Assembly (NCBI RefSeq): GCF_035594125.1
Contig: NC_087172.1
Span: forward strand, 22,395,430-22,459,429
Source of the DNA: Scylla paramamosain
Lineage: Eukaryota; Arthropoda; Malacostraca; Decapoda; Portunidae
Length of the DNA: 64,000 bases
Direction: 5' to 3'
Under the pieces are notes generated by a model. The model was not told the origin of the DNA. It did no database searches and saw only the letters and a list, made by a program, of their open reading frames with translations. The position numbers and the translations under genes were made by a program. Numbering within the stretch: the stretch's first letter is position 1; each line of letters opens with the position of its first letter. Shown in pieces: positions 13,701 to 27,335 of the stretch.

Positions 13701-14983
13701 TTTCTCAAAAATACCCATAATACAAATTCTTTGGTAATACTGGTATGTTTCTTTATATAGGCTGCTTTGTATGTATGTTAACGTTTTTGTACCTAACATG
13801 AGGACAAACAGTATAAATACTCGTTCTTTTTCTCCATATAGAGATATATTCATGTGATTTAGCATTTTGGTACTTAAGAAGCTAAAAAAAAAATACTCAT
13901 AATACACTTTTTTTTTTAATATAATTTCGTTTCCCCATATCCCGCGTGTTCTTTGCATGCATTTTGGCTTTTTTTTTTTTTTACCTAAAAGCTCAAAAAC
14001 TTTCAAAACACCCTTTTTGCTAATGTTCTGTTTCTATATAAAAAATCGTTTCAGTCGCGTTTTAGCTATTAAGTGCGTAAGAAGATCAAAAACACTCAAA
14101 AGACACGTTTTTCATAGTTATTTTCCCCCATATATAGTATTTTGCATTCTTTTTAGCGTTTTGGAGCATAATGTGCTCAAAAAACACAAAATAACACGTT
14201 TTTTCTTAAAATTCTTTCCTTTCCCTGTATAAAATACTTTGCATGCCTTCTGGGGTCTTATATAAGAAGATCTTATGTAAGAAGCTCAGAAACACATACA
14301 AGACCTGTTTTTTTTTTTTTTATAATATTGTTTGATTTCCCAAGTAGGATGTTTTCCATGCTTTTTTTTTTTTTCGTTTTAGTGCCTATTAGGCATAAAA
14401 TAAAAACATGTTTATGGTAATGTGTATGGTGAACTAGGATGTTTTACATATATTTTGACATTTTGGTACCTGTTAAGATCAAAAACTCTCAAAATGCACA
14501 TTTGGGGTAATGTTATTATTTTCCTTAATAAAGTGTGTTTGGAATGCGTTTTAGAGTTTTGGTATGAAAGAAACTGAAAAAAAAAAATCAAAAGACACGT
14601 TTTTAATAATGTTGTCTTCTTTTCCCATATAGGGTACTTAAGCAAACACTTTGGCGATTTGGTACCTAAAAAGCTCAAAAACACTCAGAAGACACTTTTC
14701 TGGTAATGTTTCCTTTTCCCATATGCCTCTCATTGAATTTTGGTATGTAACAAGTTTTAAAAGATACAATATGAACGTTTTTTGGTAATGTTGTTGTGTT
14801 TTTTTCATACAGGTTGCTATTCGTGTGTTTTAGCATTTTATTATCTAAGAAGCTAAAGAGCACTAATAAAAAGCATTCCTGTTAATATCGTTTCTTTTCC
14901 TCAAATAGGGTCCTTTGCATGGATTTTGGTGTTTTGTACATGACAAGGTAGGAAACACTCTAATCATACACTTTTTGGTAATT

Positions 14984-15813
14984 TTTCTGCATTTTTCCAC
15001 GTCTTTTCATAGACGTCCAACCCTTCAGGAGGTAAACATATCACGCAGGGAAGCCACAGAACGCTTGACTTCTGATCTTTCTAAAATTTCTGATTGGGGC
15101 AGAGCAAACTTGGTATTGTTCAATGCCTCAAAAACTCAATTCCTCCATCTATCAACTCGACACAACCTTCCAGACAACTATCCCCTCTTCTTCAATGACA
15201 CTCAACTGTCCCCCTCTTTTACACTGAACATCCTCGGTCTGTCCTTTACTTATAATCTGAACTGGAAACTTCACATCTCATCTCTAGCTAAAACAGCCTC
15301 TATGAAGTTAGATGTTCTGAAACGTCTCCGCCAGTTTTTCTCATCCCCCCCCAGCTGCTAACTCTGTACAAGGGCCTTATCCGTCCATGTATGGAGTATG
15401 CTTCATATGTCTGGGGGGGTTCCACTCATACTGCTCTTCTAGACAGGGTGGAGTCAAAAGCTTTTCGTCCCATCAACTCCTCTCCTCTAACTGACTGTCT
15501 TCAGCCTCTCTCTCACCACCGCAATGTTGCATAGCTAGCTGTCTTCTACCGCTATTTTCATGCTAACTGCTCTTCCGATCTTGCTAACTGCATGCCTCCC
15601 CTCCTTCCGCGGCCTCGCTGCACAAGACTTTCTTCTTTCTCTCACCCCTATTCTGTCCACCTCTCTAACGCAAGAGTTAACCAGTATTCTCAATCAGTTC
15701 TCCCTTTCTCTGGTAAACTCTGGAACTCCCTGCCTGCTTTTGTATTTCCACCTTCCTATGACTTGAATTCCTTCAAGAGGGAGGTTTCAAGACACTTATT
15801 CATTAATTTTTGA
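14984..15813 (+). pseudogene. LINE reverse transcriptase C-terminal pseudogene
   Basis: The coding part begins just after the YADD motif of the full-length copy, so the catalytic core is absent and only the connection/thumb-like and C-terminal regions remain. There are two clear lesions. A C-run near 15,345-15,353 is two bases longer than in the first copy and shifts the frame. A TAT codon has become TAG at 15,532-15,534. The last part (15,592-15,813) is in its native frame and keeps the normal C-terminal end, which exposes the frameshift in the first copy. It cannot encode an active enzyme. Confidence 0.9.
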
Positions 15814-15918
15814 CCACTGCTTTGACCTTTTTATGGGACTGGCATTTCAGTGGGCATTTTTTTTATTATATTTTTGTTGCCTTTGGCCAGTGTTCTTCCT
15901 ACATAAAAAAGAAAAAAA
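14984..15918 (+). mobile_element. Second copy of the jockey/I-like LINE, 3' fragment
   Basis: The sequence from CTGCATTTTTCCACG to the A-run matches the first LINE from 2,074 to its 3' end with only scattered differences, so this is a recent 5'-truncated insertion. It keeps the same 3' UTR, ending CTTCCTACATAAAA with an interrupted A-run to about 15,918. Satellite on its left is in + orientation and satellite on its right in - orientation, and the monomer phase does not continue across it, unlike the first copy. No target-site duplication is visible. Confidence 0.9.
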
Positions 15919-16085
15919 TACTAAAACTCATGCAAAACACCAATTATGGAAAACAGAACATCATTGCCCCCCCCAAAAAAAAAAACGTGTATATTGAGTG
16001 TTTTTTTTCAGATTCTTAGGTATTAAAATGCGAAACTTGATGCAAAACACCGTCTATGGGGTAACAGAACGACATTACCAGAAAA
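15919..16085 (-). repeat. Satellite, - orientation, right of second LINE
   Basis: Fewer than two inverted monomers, with words such as CATGCAAAACACC and GACATTACCAG. The stretch GGTATTAAAATGCG to GACATTACCAG (16,018-16,082) recurs in near-identical form at about 16,687-16,764, so the + patch between them has directly repeated flanks. Confidence 0.75.
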
Positions 16086-16686
16086 AAAAAATTTCATAAT
16101 ATACGCTTTTGGTAATGTTGTGTTTCTCGATATTGACTGCTGTTCATGTATTTTAGAATTTCGGTAAAAAAGAAGCTTAAAAAAACAATAATTATACACT
16201 TTTCTGTTAATATCTTTTCGTTTCCCAAAGTTGGGTAAGGTTTTGTTCTCCCATATAGAGTGTTTTCCATACTTTCTAGCGTTTTGATTACTAATATACT
16301 GAAAAACACCCAAATGACAAGTTTGTGGTAATGTTGTTCCGTTATCCCAAACAGGGTGGTTTGCCTGCATTGTTTTTGGTTTTGCCATATAACAAGATGA
16401 AAAACATTTAAAACACACGTTTTTAGTAATGTCATTCTGTTTCTTCATATATGCTTTATATACGTTTTGCCGATTTGGTATCTAACATGGGGATAAACAC
16501 TCATAATACACATTTTTAATAATGTTGTTCCGTTTCTCAATGCAGACTGGTATTCACAAGTTTTAGCCTTTTGGTACATAAGAAGCTGAAAAAAGCTCAT
16601 AATACACGTTTTCGTTAATATCCTTTAATTTCCAAATATCATGTGATCTGCATGGATTTTTGCATCTTGGTACCTAACAAGCTCAA
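16086..16686 (+). repeat. Left arm of 0.6-kb inverted repeat (+ satellite patch)
   Basis: This + oriented patch inside a - domain is the reverse complement of about 20,550-21,122. Matching landmarks include CTTTCTAGCG ending at 16,281 with CGCTAGAAAG starting at 20,948, and GACTGCTG at 16,135 with CAGCAGTC ending at 21,095. The coordinate sums stay near 37,230, which fixes the axis at about 18,615. CATTACCA (16,073-16,080) and TGGTAATG (16,110-16,117) form a hairpin at its left edge. Confidence 0.82.
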
Positions 16687-18305
16687 GGTATTAAAGATAT
16701 TAAAATGCGAAAATGGATGTAAAACACCGTCTATCGGGTAACGGAACGACATTACCAGAAACTTGTCATTTGGGTGTTTTTTTTTTTTTAGCTTCTTACG
16801 TACCAAAATGCTAAAACGCGTCCACTGTATATTGAGATACATAACAATATTGCCAAAAACGTGGATTTTAAGTGTTTTGAGCTTCTTAGGGACCAAAACA
16901 CCAAAATGGTAAAGGTACATCTTTTTTTCTTTTTACTTGTTAGGTGCCAAAATCCCAAAGTGAATGCAAGACACCTTCTATGGGAAAAAGAATACAACAT
17001 TATCATAAACGTGTCTTTTTTTTCGGGGGGTTGCCTTCAAAGGTATTAAATCGCCAAACTGCATGCAAAGTACCCTATATCGGAAGAAAACAACTTTATT
17101 AAAAACGTCAATTTTGAATGTTTTGTTTTTAGTTCCTTACGTAACAAAACGCTAAAACGCATGGAAAATAACCTTTATGGAGAAAATAACATTATCAAAA
17201 ACATGCATTTTTAGAGTTTCTAAGCTCCTTAGGTAACAAAACAGCAATAAGCATGCAAAACACCCTCAATCGGGTAACGGAATGACTTTAACAGAAACGT
17301 GTCATTTGGGAGTTTTGAGCATATTAGATTAAATCCTTGGAGAACACTTCATTTAGGAAAAGAAACATTATTAAAAATGTGTCTTTTGAAACTTTTTTGA
17401 GTTTCTTACGTACCAAACGTGCTAAAACGCATGGATAACACCATTTATGAAGAAACAGAACAGCATTACCAAAAACGGGTGTATTGAAAGTTTTGAGCTT
17501 GTTAGGTACGAGAACGCCAAAATACATGCAATACATATTGAGAAACGAAACGATATTACATAAATATGTATTATAAGTGTTTTTGAGCTTCATAGGTAAG
17601 AAAATGTTAAAACACGTGAATAGCACAATATATGGAAAAACAGAACAATATCACCAATAACATGTATTATGAATATTTTTGAGTTTGTAAGGTGCCAAAA
17701 CGGTAAAGTTCATGCAAAGCACCCTATATGAAGAAATAAAACAATATTACCAAAAATGTGTATTAACAATAATTTTGAGCTTGTTAGGTATCAAAATGCT
17801 AAAGTGCATGCAGAGCATCCTGTATGGGAAAAGCAAACATTACCAAAAATTTGTGTTTTGAGTATCTCTCAGCTTCTTACTTACCAAAACACTGAAACGC
17901 ATACAAAACACTCTTCATGGAGAAACAGAAAAACATTAGCAAAAAAGTGTACTTTGAGATTTTTTAGAGCATGTTAGGTAACAAAACACCAACATGCATG
18001 AAAATCACCGGACATTGGGAAACAAAACGATATTAACCGAAACTTCTATTATGAGTGTTTTTTCAGCTTTTTATGTACCAACACGCTTAAACACGTGAAT
18101 AGCACTCTATATAGAGAAATAAAACATTACCAAAACTTTTATTATGAGTGTTTTTCCTCATATTAGGTACCAAAATGCAAAAATGCATACAAAGCACCCT
18201 ATATGAAGAAACAAAGCAACATTACCAAAAATGTGTATTGAGTATTTTTGAGGTTGTTAGGTACCAAAACGCTAAAGGGCATTATTATAAAAGTGTCTTT
18301 TAAGT
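16687..18305 (-). repeat. Satellite block, type II HOR, - orientation
   Basis: Inverted monomers with GGTACCAAAACGC and TTACCAAAAACG words. Reverse-complement type II words appear (CGATATTA and related forms), so this belongs with the 6.3-15 kb domain. No gene is visible. Confidence 0.82.
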
Positions 18306-18314
18306 GTCTTTTGA

Positions 18315-18403
18315 GGTATTTTGCACGCGTTTTAACTTTTTGGTACGTAAGAGGCTTTTTGAGCCTCTTACGTACCAAAGAGTTAAAACGCGTGCAAAAT
18401 ACC
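18315..18403. repeat. Tight palindrome: 41-bp arms, 7-bp loop
   Basis: The left arm 18,315-18,355 and right arm 18,363-18,403 are reverse complements with one mismatch (T versus C in the middle of the arm). The loop is TTTTTGA. The arms are half a monomer each, so a 55-bp stretch of + satellite (18,306-18,360) folds back on a - block. This is the sharpest strand-switch scar in the window. Confidence 0.93.
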
Positions 18404-21122
18404 CTGTATGAGTAAAAAGAATTACATTATTAAAAACGGAAGTTTTGAAAGTTTTGAGCTTGTTAGGTGACACAACGCCAAAATACATGCAAATTAACTG
18501 ATATTGGGAAGCGAAACGATATTAACACAAAAGTGTTTTATGATTGTTTTACAGCTTATGTAGCAAAACGCTAGAACGCTAGAAGCTTTATTCAGCTTCT
18601 TATGTGCCAAAAGGCTAAAACTTGTGAATATCAGTCTATATGGGGAAACCGAATAACAATACCAAAAACGTTTATTATGAGTTTTCCCTCATATTGCGTA
18701 CCAAAACGACGAAATACATGCAAAGAACTCTATGAAAAAAAAAAAAATTACCAAATACGTGTATCATGAATGTTTTTGATCTTGTTAGGTACCACAAATT
18801 CCAAAGTGCATGCAAAGCACCCGATATGGGAAAAGAAGAGAACATTGCCAAAAACGTGTCTTATCAGTGTTTTTTTTTTCTTTCCTTTTTAGCTTCTTAC
18901 GTACCAAAACGCTAAGACGCATGGAAAACACCCTTTATGGAGAATCAGAACAACATGACCAAAAACATGTGTTTCGAGTTTTTTCTTGCTTGGTATTTAC
19001 CAAAACTCCAAAATGCTAGCAAAACACCCTATTTGGGGTAACGAAAGGACTTTACCAGAAACGTGTCATTTGGGTGTTTTTGAGCGTATTAGGCAACAAA
19101 ACGCAAAATAGTATATAAAACACTGTTTGGGAAAAAGAAAACATTAAAATAAACGTGACTTTTGAGTATTTTTCAGCTTCTTACGCGTACGTACCAAAAC
19201 AATAAAACGCGGGCAAAATATCCTTTATGGGGAAACTTTACCCATAACATAAGTGTTTTCCAGCTTAATAGGTACCAAAACGCAAAAATGCATGCAAATG
19301 TCCCGATATGGGAAAACGAAACGATATTAACAGAATTTTGTTTTATGAGCATTTTCCACCTTCTTAGGTAACAAACCGATAAAACATATGAATAGTAATC
19401 TATAGGGAGAAACAGAAAAACTACGAAAAACGTGTTATTTTCTTAGGTACGAAAACGCAACGGTTCATGCAAGGCATTTTATATGGGAAAAGAGAACAGC
19501 ATTACTAAAAAGGTGTCTTTTCAGTGTTTTTACATGCAAAGCACCTTATATGTAAAATAAAAAATAAATAAATAAATAAATAAAAACATGTTTTTGAGTG
19601 TTTTTTTTTGTTTTTATCTTACGTACTAAAGCGCTAAAACGCATTCAAAACATCCTTTATGAGGAATTTTTTTTTTTTTTTTTACAAAAGCGTGTACTTT
19701 GAGATTTTTCAGCTTATTAAATAACAAAACGTTAATATGCATGCAAACCACTCTATTTGGGGTAACAATTGAGGTGTTTTTGAGCGTATTAACCATCAAA
19801 CGCTAAAATGCATTAATGCAACATTAGCAAAAAAAGTGTTTTAATTATTTTGAGGTTCTTAGATAACAAAACGCCAAAATCCATGCAAAGGGCCCGATAT
19901 GGGGAAACGAAACGATTCTAACAGAAATGTGTATTATGATACCAAAACCCCAAAACACTCTATATGGAGAAGCAGCATTACATAAAACGTGTATTATGAG
20001 AGTTTTTCCAGTTATTCCAAAACGCCAAAATGCAAACAATGCACCCTATAAAAAGAATTACAACAACCTTACCAAAAACGTATATTATAAGTGTTTTCGA
20101 ATTTCTTAGGTACCAAAACGTCAAAGTGCATGCAAAGCATCCTATATGGGAAAAGAAAAAAAACATTACCTAAAACGTGTGTTTTTAATGCTTTCAGCTT
20201 CTTAGGTACAAAAACGTATGTAAAACATCCATCATGGAGAAACAGAACAGCCTTACCAAAAACGTATGTTTCGAGTGTTTCCCAGCTTGTTAGGATCAAA
20301 ACGCTAAAATGCTTGCAAAGCACGCTAATTTGGACAACGAGACGATATTACCAAAAAACGTGTCATATGGGTGTTTTTGACCATATTAGGCACAAAAACG
20401 CTAAAAAAGCATAGAAAACACTATACATGGGAAAACAAAACATTATCAAAATGTCTTGATTTTTTTTTTTTTTTTGAGCTTCTAATGCACCAAAACCCTA
20501 AAACGTTTGCAAAATACCCTTTATGGAGAAACAGAATAGCATAACCAATAACGGGTGTTTTGAGTATGCATGCAAAAATGCATGCAAATCACATGATATT
20601 TAGAAATTAAACGATATTAACGAAAACAAGTATTATGAGCTTTTTTCAGCTTCTTATGTGCCAAAAGGCTAAAACTTGTGAATACCAGTCTGCATTGAGA
20701 AACAGAACAACATTGCCAAAAATGTGTATCATGAGTGTTTATCCCTATGTTACATACCAAATCGGCAAAACGCATATAAAGCATATATGAAGAAACAGGA
20801 CGACATTATTAAAAACGTGTGTTTTAAGTGTTTTTCATTTTGTTATATAGCAAAACCAAAAAATGCATGCAAACCACCCTGTTTGGGATAACGGAACATC
20901 ATCACAAACGTGTCATTTGGGTGTTTTTCAGTATATTTTTAATCTAAGCGCTAGAAAGTATGAAAAACACTCTATATGGAAAAAGGAAACACTACCCAAC
21001 TTCGGGAAACGAAAAGATATTAACAGAAAAGTGTATAATTATTGTTTTTTTAAGCTTCTTTTTTACCGAAATCCTAAAATACATGAACAGCAGTCAATAT
21101 CGAGAAACACAACATTAACAAA
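18361..21122 (-). repeat. Satellite block, type II HOR, - orientation
   Basis: The inverted monomers continue from the palindrome to about 21,122. Its last 0.57 kb (from about 20,550) is the right arm of the inverted repeat with 16,086-16,686. An (AAAT)n run lies at 19,561-19,585. Type II words end here and type I resumes in + orientation. Confidence 0.82.
19561..19585. repeat. (AAAT)n microsatellite, short
   Basis: About six AAAT units within a - oriented monomer, bordered by A-rich sequence. Confidence 0.85.
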
Positions 21123-22481
21123 CAAGACACTTTCTTGGTGATGTTTTTATTCCCATTTGGGGTATTCCCCTGCTATCTGTCGGTTTGGTGCCTACCACTC
21201 TCAAAAACATCCAAAACACATCTTTTCTCGTAATGTCTTTTCGTTTCCGCACATAGGAGCCTTTGGTCCTATAATAATACACGTGTCTCGTAATGGCCTT
21301 TTGTTTCTCCATATAGAGTGCTTTCCATGCATTCTGGCGTTTTTGTAAGGAAAAGAAAAAAATATATTTTTCTTTTTTTTGTAATGTTATTCTTTTCTCT
21401 ATAAAGGGTGTTTTACATGCGTTTTAAGGATTTTGAAAATATTCAAAAGACATGTTTTTGGTGATGTTTTGTATTCCCATATCCGGTGTTTCGAGTGCTA
21501 TTTAGCGTTTTGTTGCTTAACACGCTGAAAATCACGCAAAAGACGTTTCTGGAATTATAGTTTAATTTCCCTATATAGGGAATTTTGCATCCATTTTGGC
21601 GTTTTGGTACCTAACACTAAAGAATATTTTAATTACACGTTTTTGGTAATGTCATTTTTCTCCATAGAACGCTATTTATTTATTAGCGTTTTGGTACCTA
21701 AGAAGCTCTAAAACACTTATAATACACGTTTTTCGTAATGTCCTTTGGTTTCGCCATATAGGGTGCTATGCATGCATTTTTAGTGTTTCGTTACATAACA
21801 TGGTGAAAAACACTCAAAAACCACGTTTTTGGTAATGTTATTATGTTTCTCCATTAAGAGTGCTATTCAGTTGATTTAATGTTTTGTACTTTAAGAAACT
21901 CAGACACTCATAATACACGTTTCTCGTAATTTCCTTTCGTAATTTCGTAATTTCCTTTCCTTTTCGTTTCCCCTTTGCATGTTTTTTGGTATTTTTGTAT
22001 GTAACAAGCTCAAAACACTCAAAATACACGTTTTTGGTGATGTTATTCTGTTCCTCCATAAAAGGTGTTTTGGATGTGCTTTAGCATTTTGGAACGTAAG
22101 AAGCAAACGCTTAAGAGACACGTTTTTGGTGATGTTATGTTGTATTCTCATATAGGATACTTTCCATGCTAATTAGGATGTGTTGAAAAAATACAAAAGA
22201 CATTTTTCTTGTCATGTCGTTTCATTTACCCTGTAGAGGAATTTGCAAGCACTTTGGCATTTTATAACCTAACAATGTGAAAAACACTCAAATTACACGT
22301 TTTTTTTCGTAATTATGTACTGTTTCTCCAAACAGTGTGCTACTCATGCGTTTTAGCGTTTTCGAGCCTAAGAAGCGCAAAATCACTCATAATACACGTT
22401 TCTCGTAATATCTTTTCGTTTCCCCATATAGGATGCTTTTGCATGCATTTTGTCGTTTCGGTACCTGAGATGGTTAAAAAT

Positions 22482-22510
<29 letters not shown>

Positions 22511-22512
<2 letters not shown>

Positions 22513-22545
22513 TAAATAAATAAATAAATAAATAAATAAAAAAAA
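22511..22545. repeat. (AAAT)n microsatellite in an A-rich tract
   Basis: About eight AAAT/AAATA units following a CACACACA and A-run, then a T-run. The A-run/T-run pair could form a weak hairpin. Confidence 0.85.
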
Positions 22546-24334
22546 TAAAAATAAAATTTTTTTTTTTCTCTCCATTAAGAGTACTGTTCACGCTTTGTAG
22601 TGTTTTGGTACCTAAGAAACTCAAAACAGTCATAATACGTGTTTTTGTAATGTCGTTTTGCTTCATCATATAGGGTGCTTTGGATGCATTTTGGTCTTTT
22701 TGTACGTAAGAAGCTGAAAAACACTAGAAATAGCCGTTTTTTTTTTTTTTTTTTTTATTTATGAAATACACGTTACTTTATGATGGTTGTTTTGCACGCA
22801 TTTTAGCGTTTTGGTTCATAAGGTCAAAAATACTCTATAGACGCATTTTTGTTAGTTTTTTTTTTTTTTTTTCCAAATATGGTGCCTTTTTAGTGACTTG
22901 GTTTCTAACACAAAAACAACAGAAGAAACGTAATGTCGTTTCGTTTCATCATTAAGAGGGCTTTAGATGCATTTTGGTGTTTTGGTACCTAAGTGGGAAA
23001 TACAGTCAAAATACTCTTTTTATGTAATGTTGTTCTGTTTGTCCATATAGACTACTACTGAGCCGTTTTAGCGTTTTGGTACTCATTATACACGTTTCTC
23101 GTAATGTCCTTTTGTTTCCTTATAAAGGATGCCTTGTATGCTTTTTTGGCGATTCGGAACCTAACAAAGTGGAAAACACCAAACACACGTTTTTTGCGTT
23201 TTGGTGCCTAAAAACTCAAAAAACACTCGTAATACACTTATCACTTATTGTCCATTCGTCTATTCATAGAATGCTTTGCATGCATTTTGACGTGTTTTTT
23301 TTTTTTTTTTTCTTAGTAAGAAGCTCAAAACATTGAAAATAAACGTTTTGGGCAATGTTATTCTATTTCTCCAAAAAGGGTTTTTTGCATGTGATTTAGC
23401 GTTTTTTTTTTATGTAAAAGTGTAAAAAAAAGTTTAAAAATACAGGTTTTTTGTAATGCTTTTTTTCCCCAAATGGAGTGATTCCACTGCTTTTTAGCGT
23501 TTTACTGTTAACGCACTGAAAATAAAAACACTTAAAAGACATGTTTTTTATAATGTCATTTTATTTCACAATATAGCTGGCTTTGCATGCTTTTTTGCAT
23601 TTTTGGTAGTTGAAAATGTGAAAAACATTCAAAATATACGTTTTTGGTAATGTTGTTCTGTTTCTTAGCGTTTCCGTGCCTACCATGCTCAAAAACACTT
23701 AAAAGACACGTTTCCGGTAATGTCATTTCGTTTCCCCATATAGGGTGCTTTACCTTCATTTTGCGGTTTTAGTATCTGATGATGTGAAAAACACTCGAAA
23801 TACACTTCTTTGGTAATGTGTTTCTCGCTTTAGAGTGATATTTATGCATTTTAGCTTTTTTATACCTAAAAATCTAAAAACTCCTACAATGCACGTTTTT
23901 CGTAATGGCTTTACGTTTCCCCATATAAAGTATTTTGCATGAATTTTTACATTTTTCTATGTAACAAGCTTAAAAACACTCAAAATACATGTTTTTGCTA
24001 AAGTTATACTGTTTCTCCTTAAAGGATTTTTCGCATGTGTTTCAGCGTTTTAGCACGTAAGATCCCTGAAAACACTTATGAGACGTTTTCTTTATAATAT
24101 TGTTTTGGTTTCTCATATAGGGTGCTTTCCATGAACACTCATGAAACTCAAATGACACGTTCCTGGAAATTTCGTTTCCTTTGGGTGTTTTGCATGCATT
24201 TTGGCGTTTTGGTACCTAACAAAGTGAAATACACTCAAAATACACGTTTTTGGTAATGTTGCTCTGTTTCTCCATAAAAAAAATGTTATTCACTCTTTTC
24301 AGTGTTTTTTGTACTACCAAACGGAAAAAAAAAT

Positions 24335-24465
<131 letters not shown>

Positions 24466-24600
24466 GTCTCCCGTAATGTCATTTTGTTTCCCCATATAGG
24501 GTACTTTGCAAGCATTTTGGCGCTTTTTTTTTTACGAAATAACCCCAAAACACTTAAAATACTTGTTTCTAGTTATGTTATTCTGTTTCAACATAAAGGG

Positions 24601-26526
<1,926 letters not shown>

Positions 26527-27335
26527 AAAAACCTGAAAACAGTCAAAATACTTGTTTATGGTAAAATTATTCTGTTTCACCATGAACTGTGTTTTATATG
26601 GGTTTTATCGTTTCAGTACGTAAGAAGATTAAAAACACTCAAAAGACATGTACGTAACGTTGTTTTGTATTCTTATATAAGGTGATTTCCATGCTTTTAA
26701 GCGTGTTGGTGCCTAACACGCTCAAAAACATTGAAAAGACACGTTTTTGGTAATGATGTTTCGTTTCCCCATATATGAACCTTCCTTGCCTCGTGCTGTT
26801 TTGCTACCTAATAATGTGAGAAAACACTCAAAATACACGTTTTTGGTAATGTTGTTAATCTTTCGATATAGAGTACTATTCATTCGTTTTAGGATTTTGG
26901 TACTTAAGAATGTAAAAAAAAAAAAAACTCATAATACACGCTTTTCGTAATTTCTCGTTTCCCCGTATAGAGTAAATTGCATTAATTTATTTTTACTTTT
27001 CAACGTAACAAGCTCAAAACATTTAAAACACATTTTTTTTTATAAAGTTATTGTGTTTATGAAGGGTGTTTTTGCATGTAATTTAGAGGTTTGGTACGTA
27101 AGAAGCTGAAAAACACTCATAAGATACGTTTTTTTTCGTAATGTTTTGAATTTTCATACATAGTGATTTTAAGCACCTTGGTGCCTTACATGCTCAGAAA
27201 CCCTCAGAGCACTATTTTTTTTTTTCCTGAAAAATGTCGCTTCCTTTCCTATTATAAAGGGTTTTGCATGCATTTTGGCGTTTTGCCGGGAAACAATGTG
27301 AAACACACTCAAAATACATGATTTCTCTATTTCCA
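26527..27335 (+). repeat. Satellite, type I HOR, + orientation (in duplication)
   Basis: About eight monomers in + orientation, starting at the duplication edge. Its first 25 bp pair imperfectly with the last 25 bp of the preceding - block, giving a fold-back junction with axis near 26,531. It flips to - near 27,335 after GATTTCTCTATTTCC. Confidence 0.82.
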
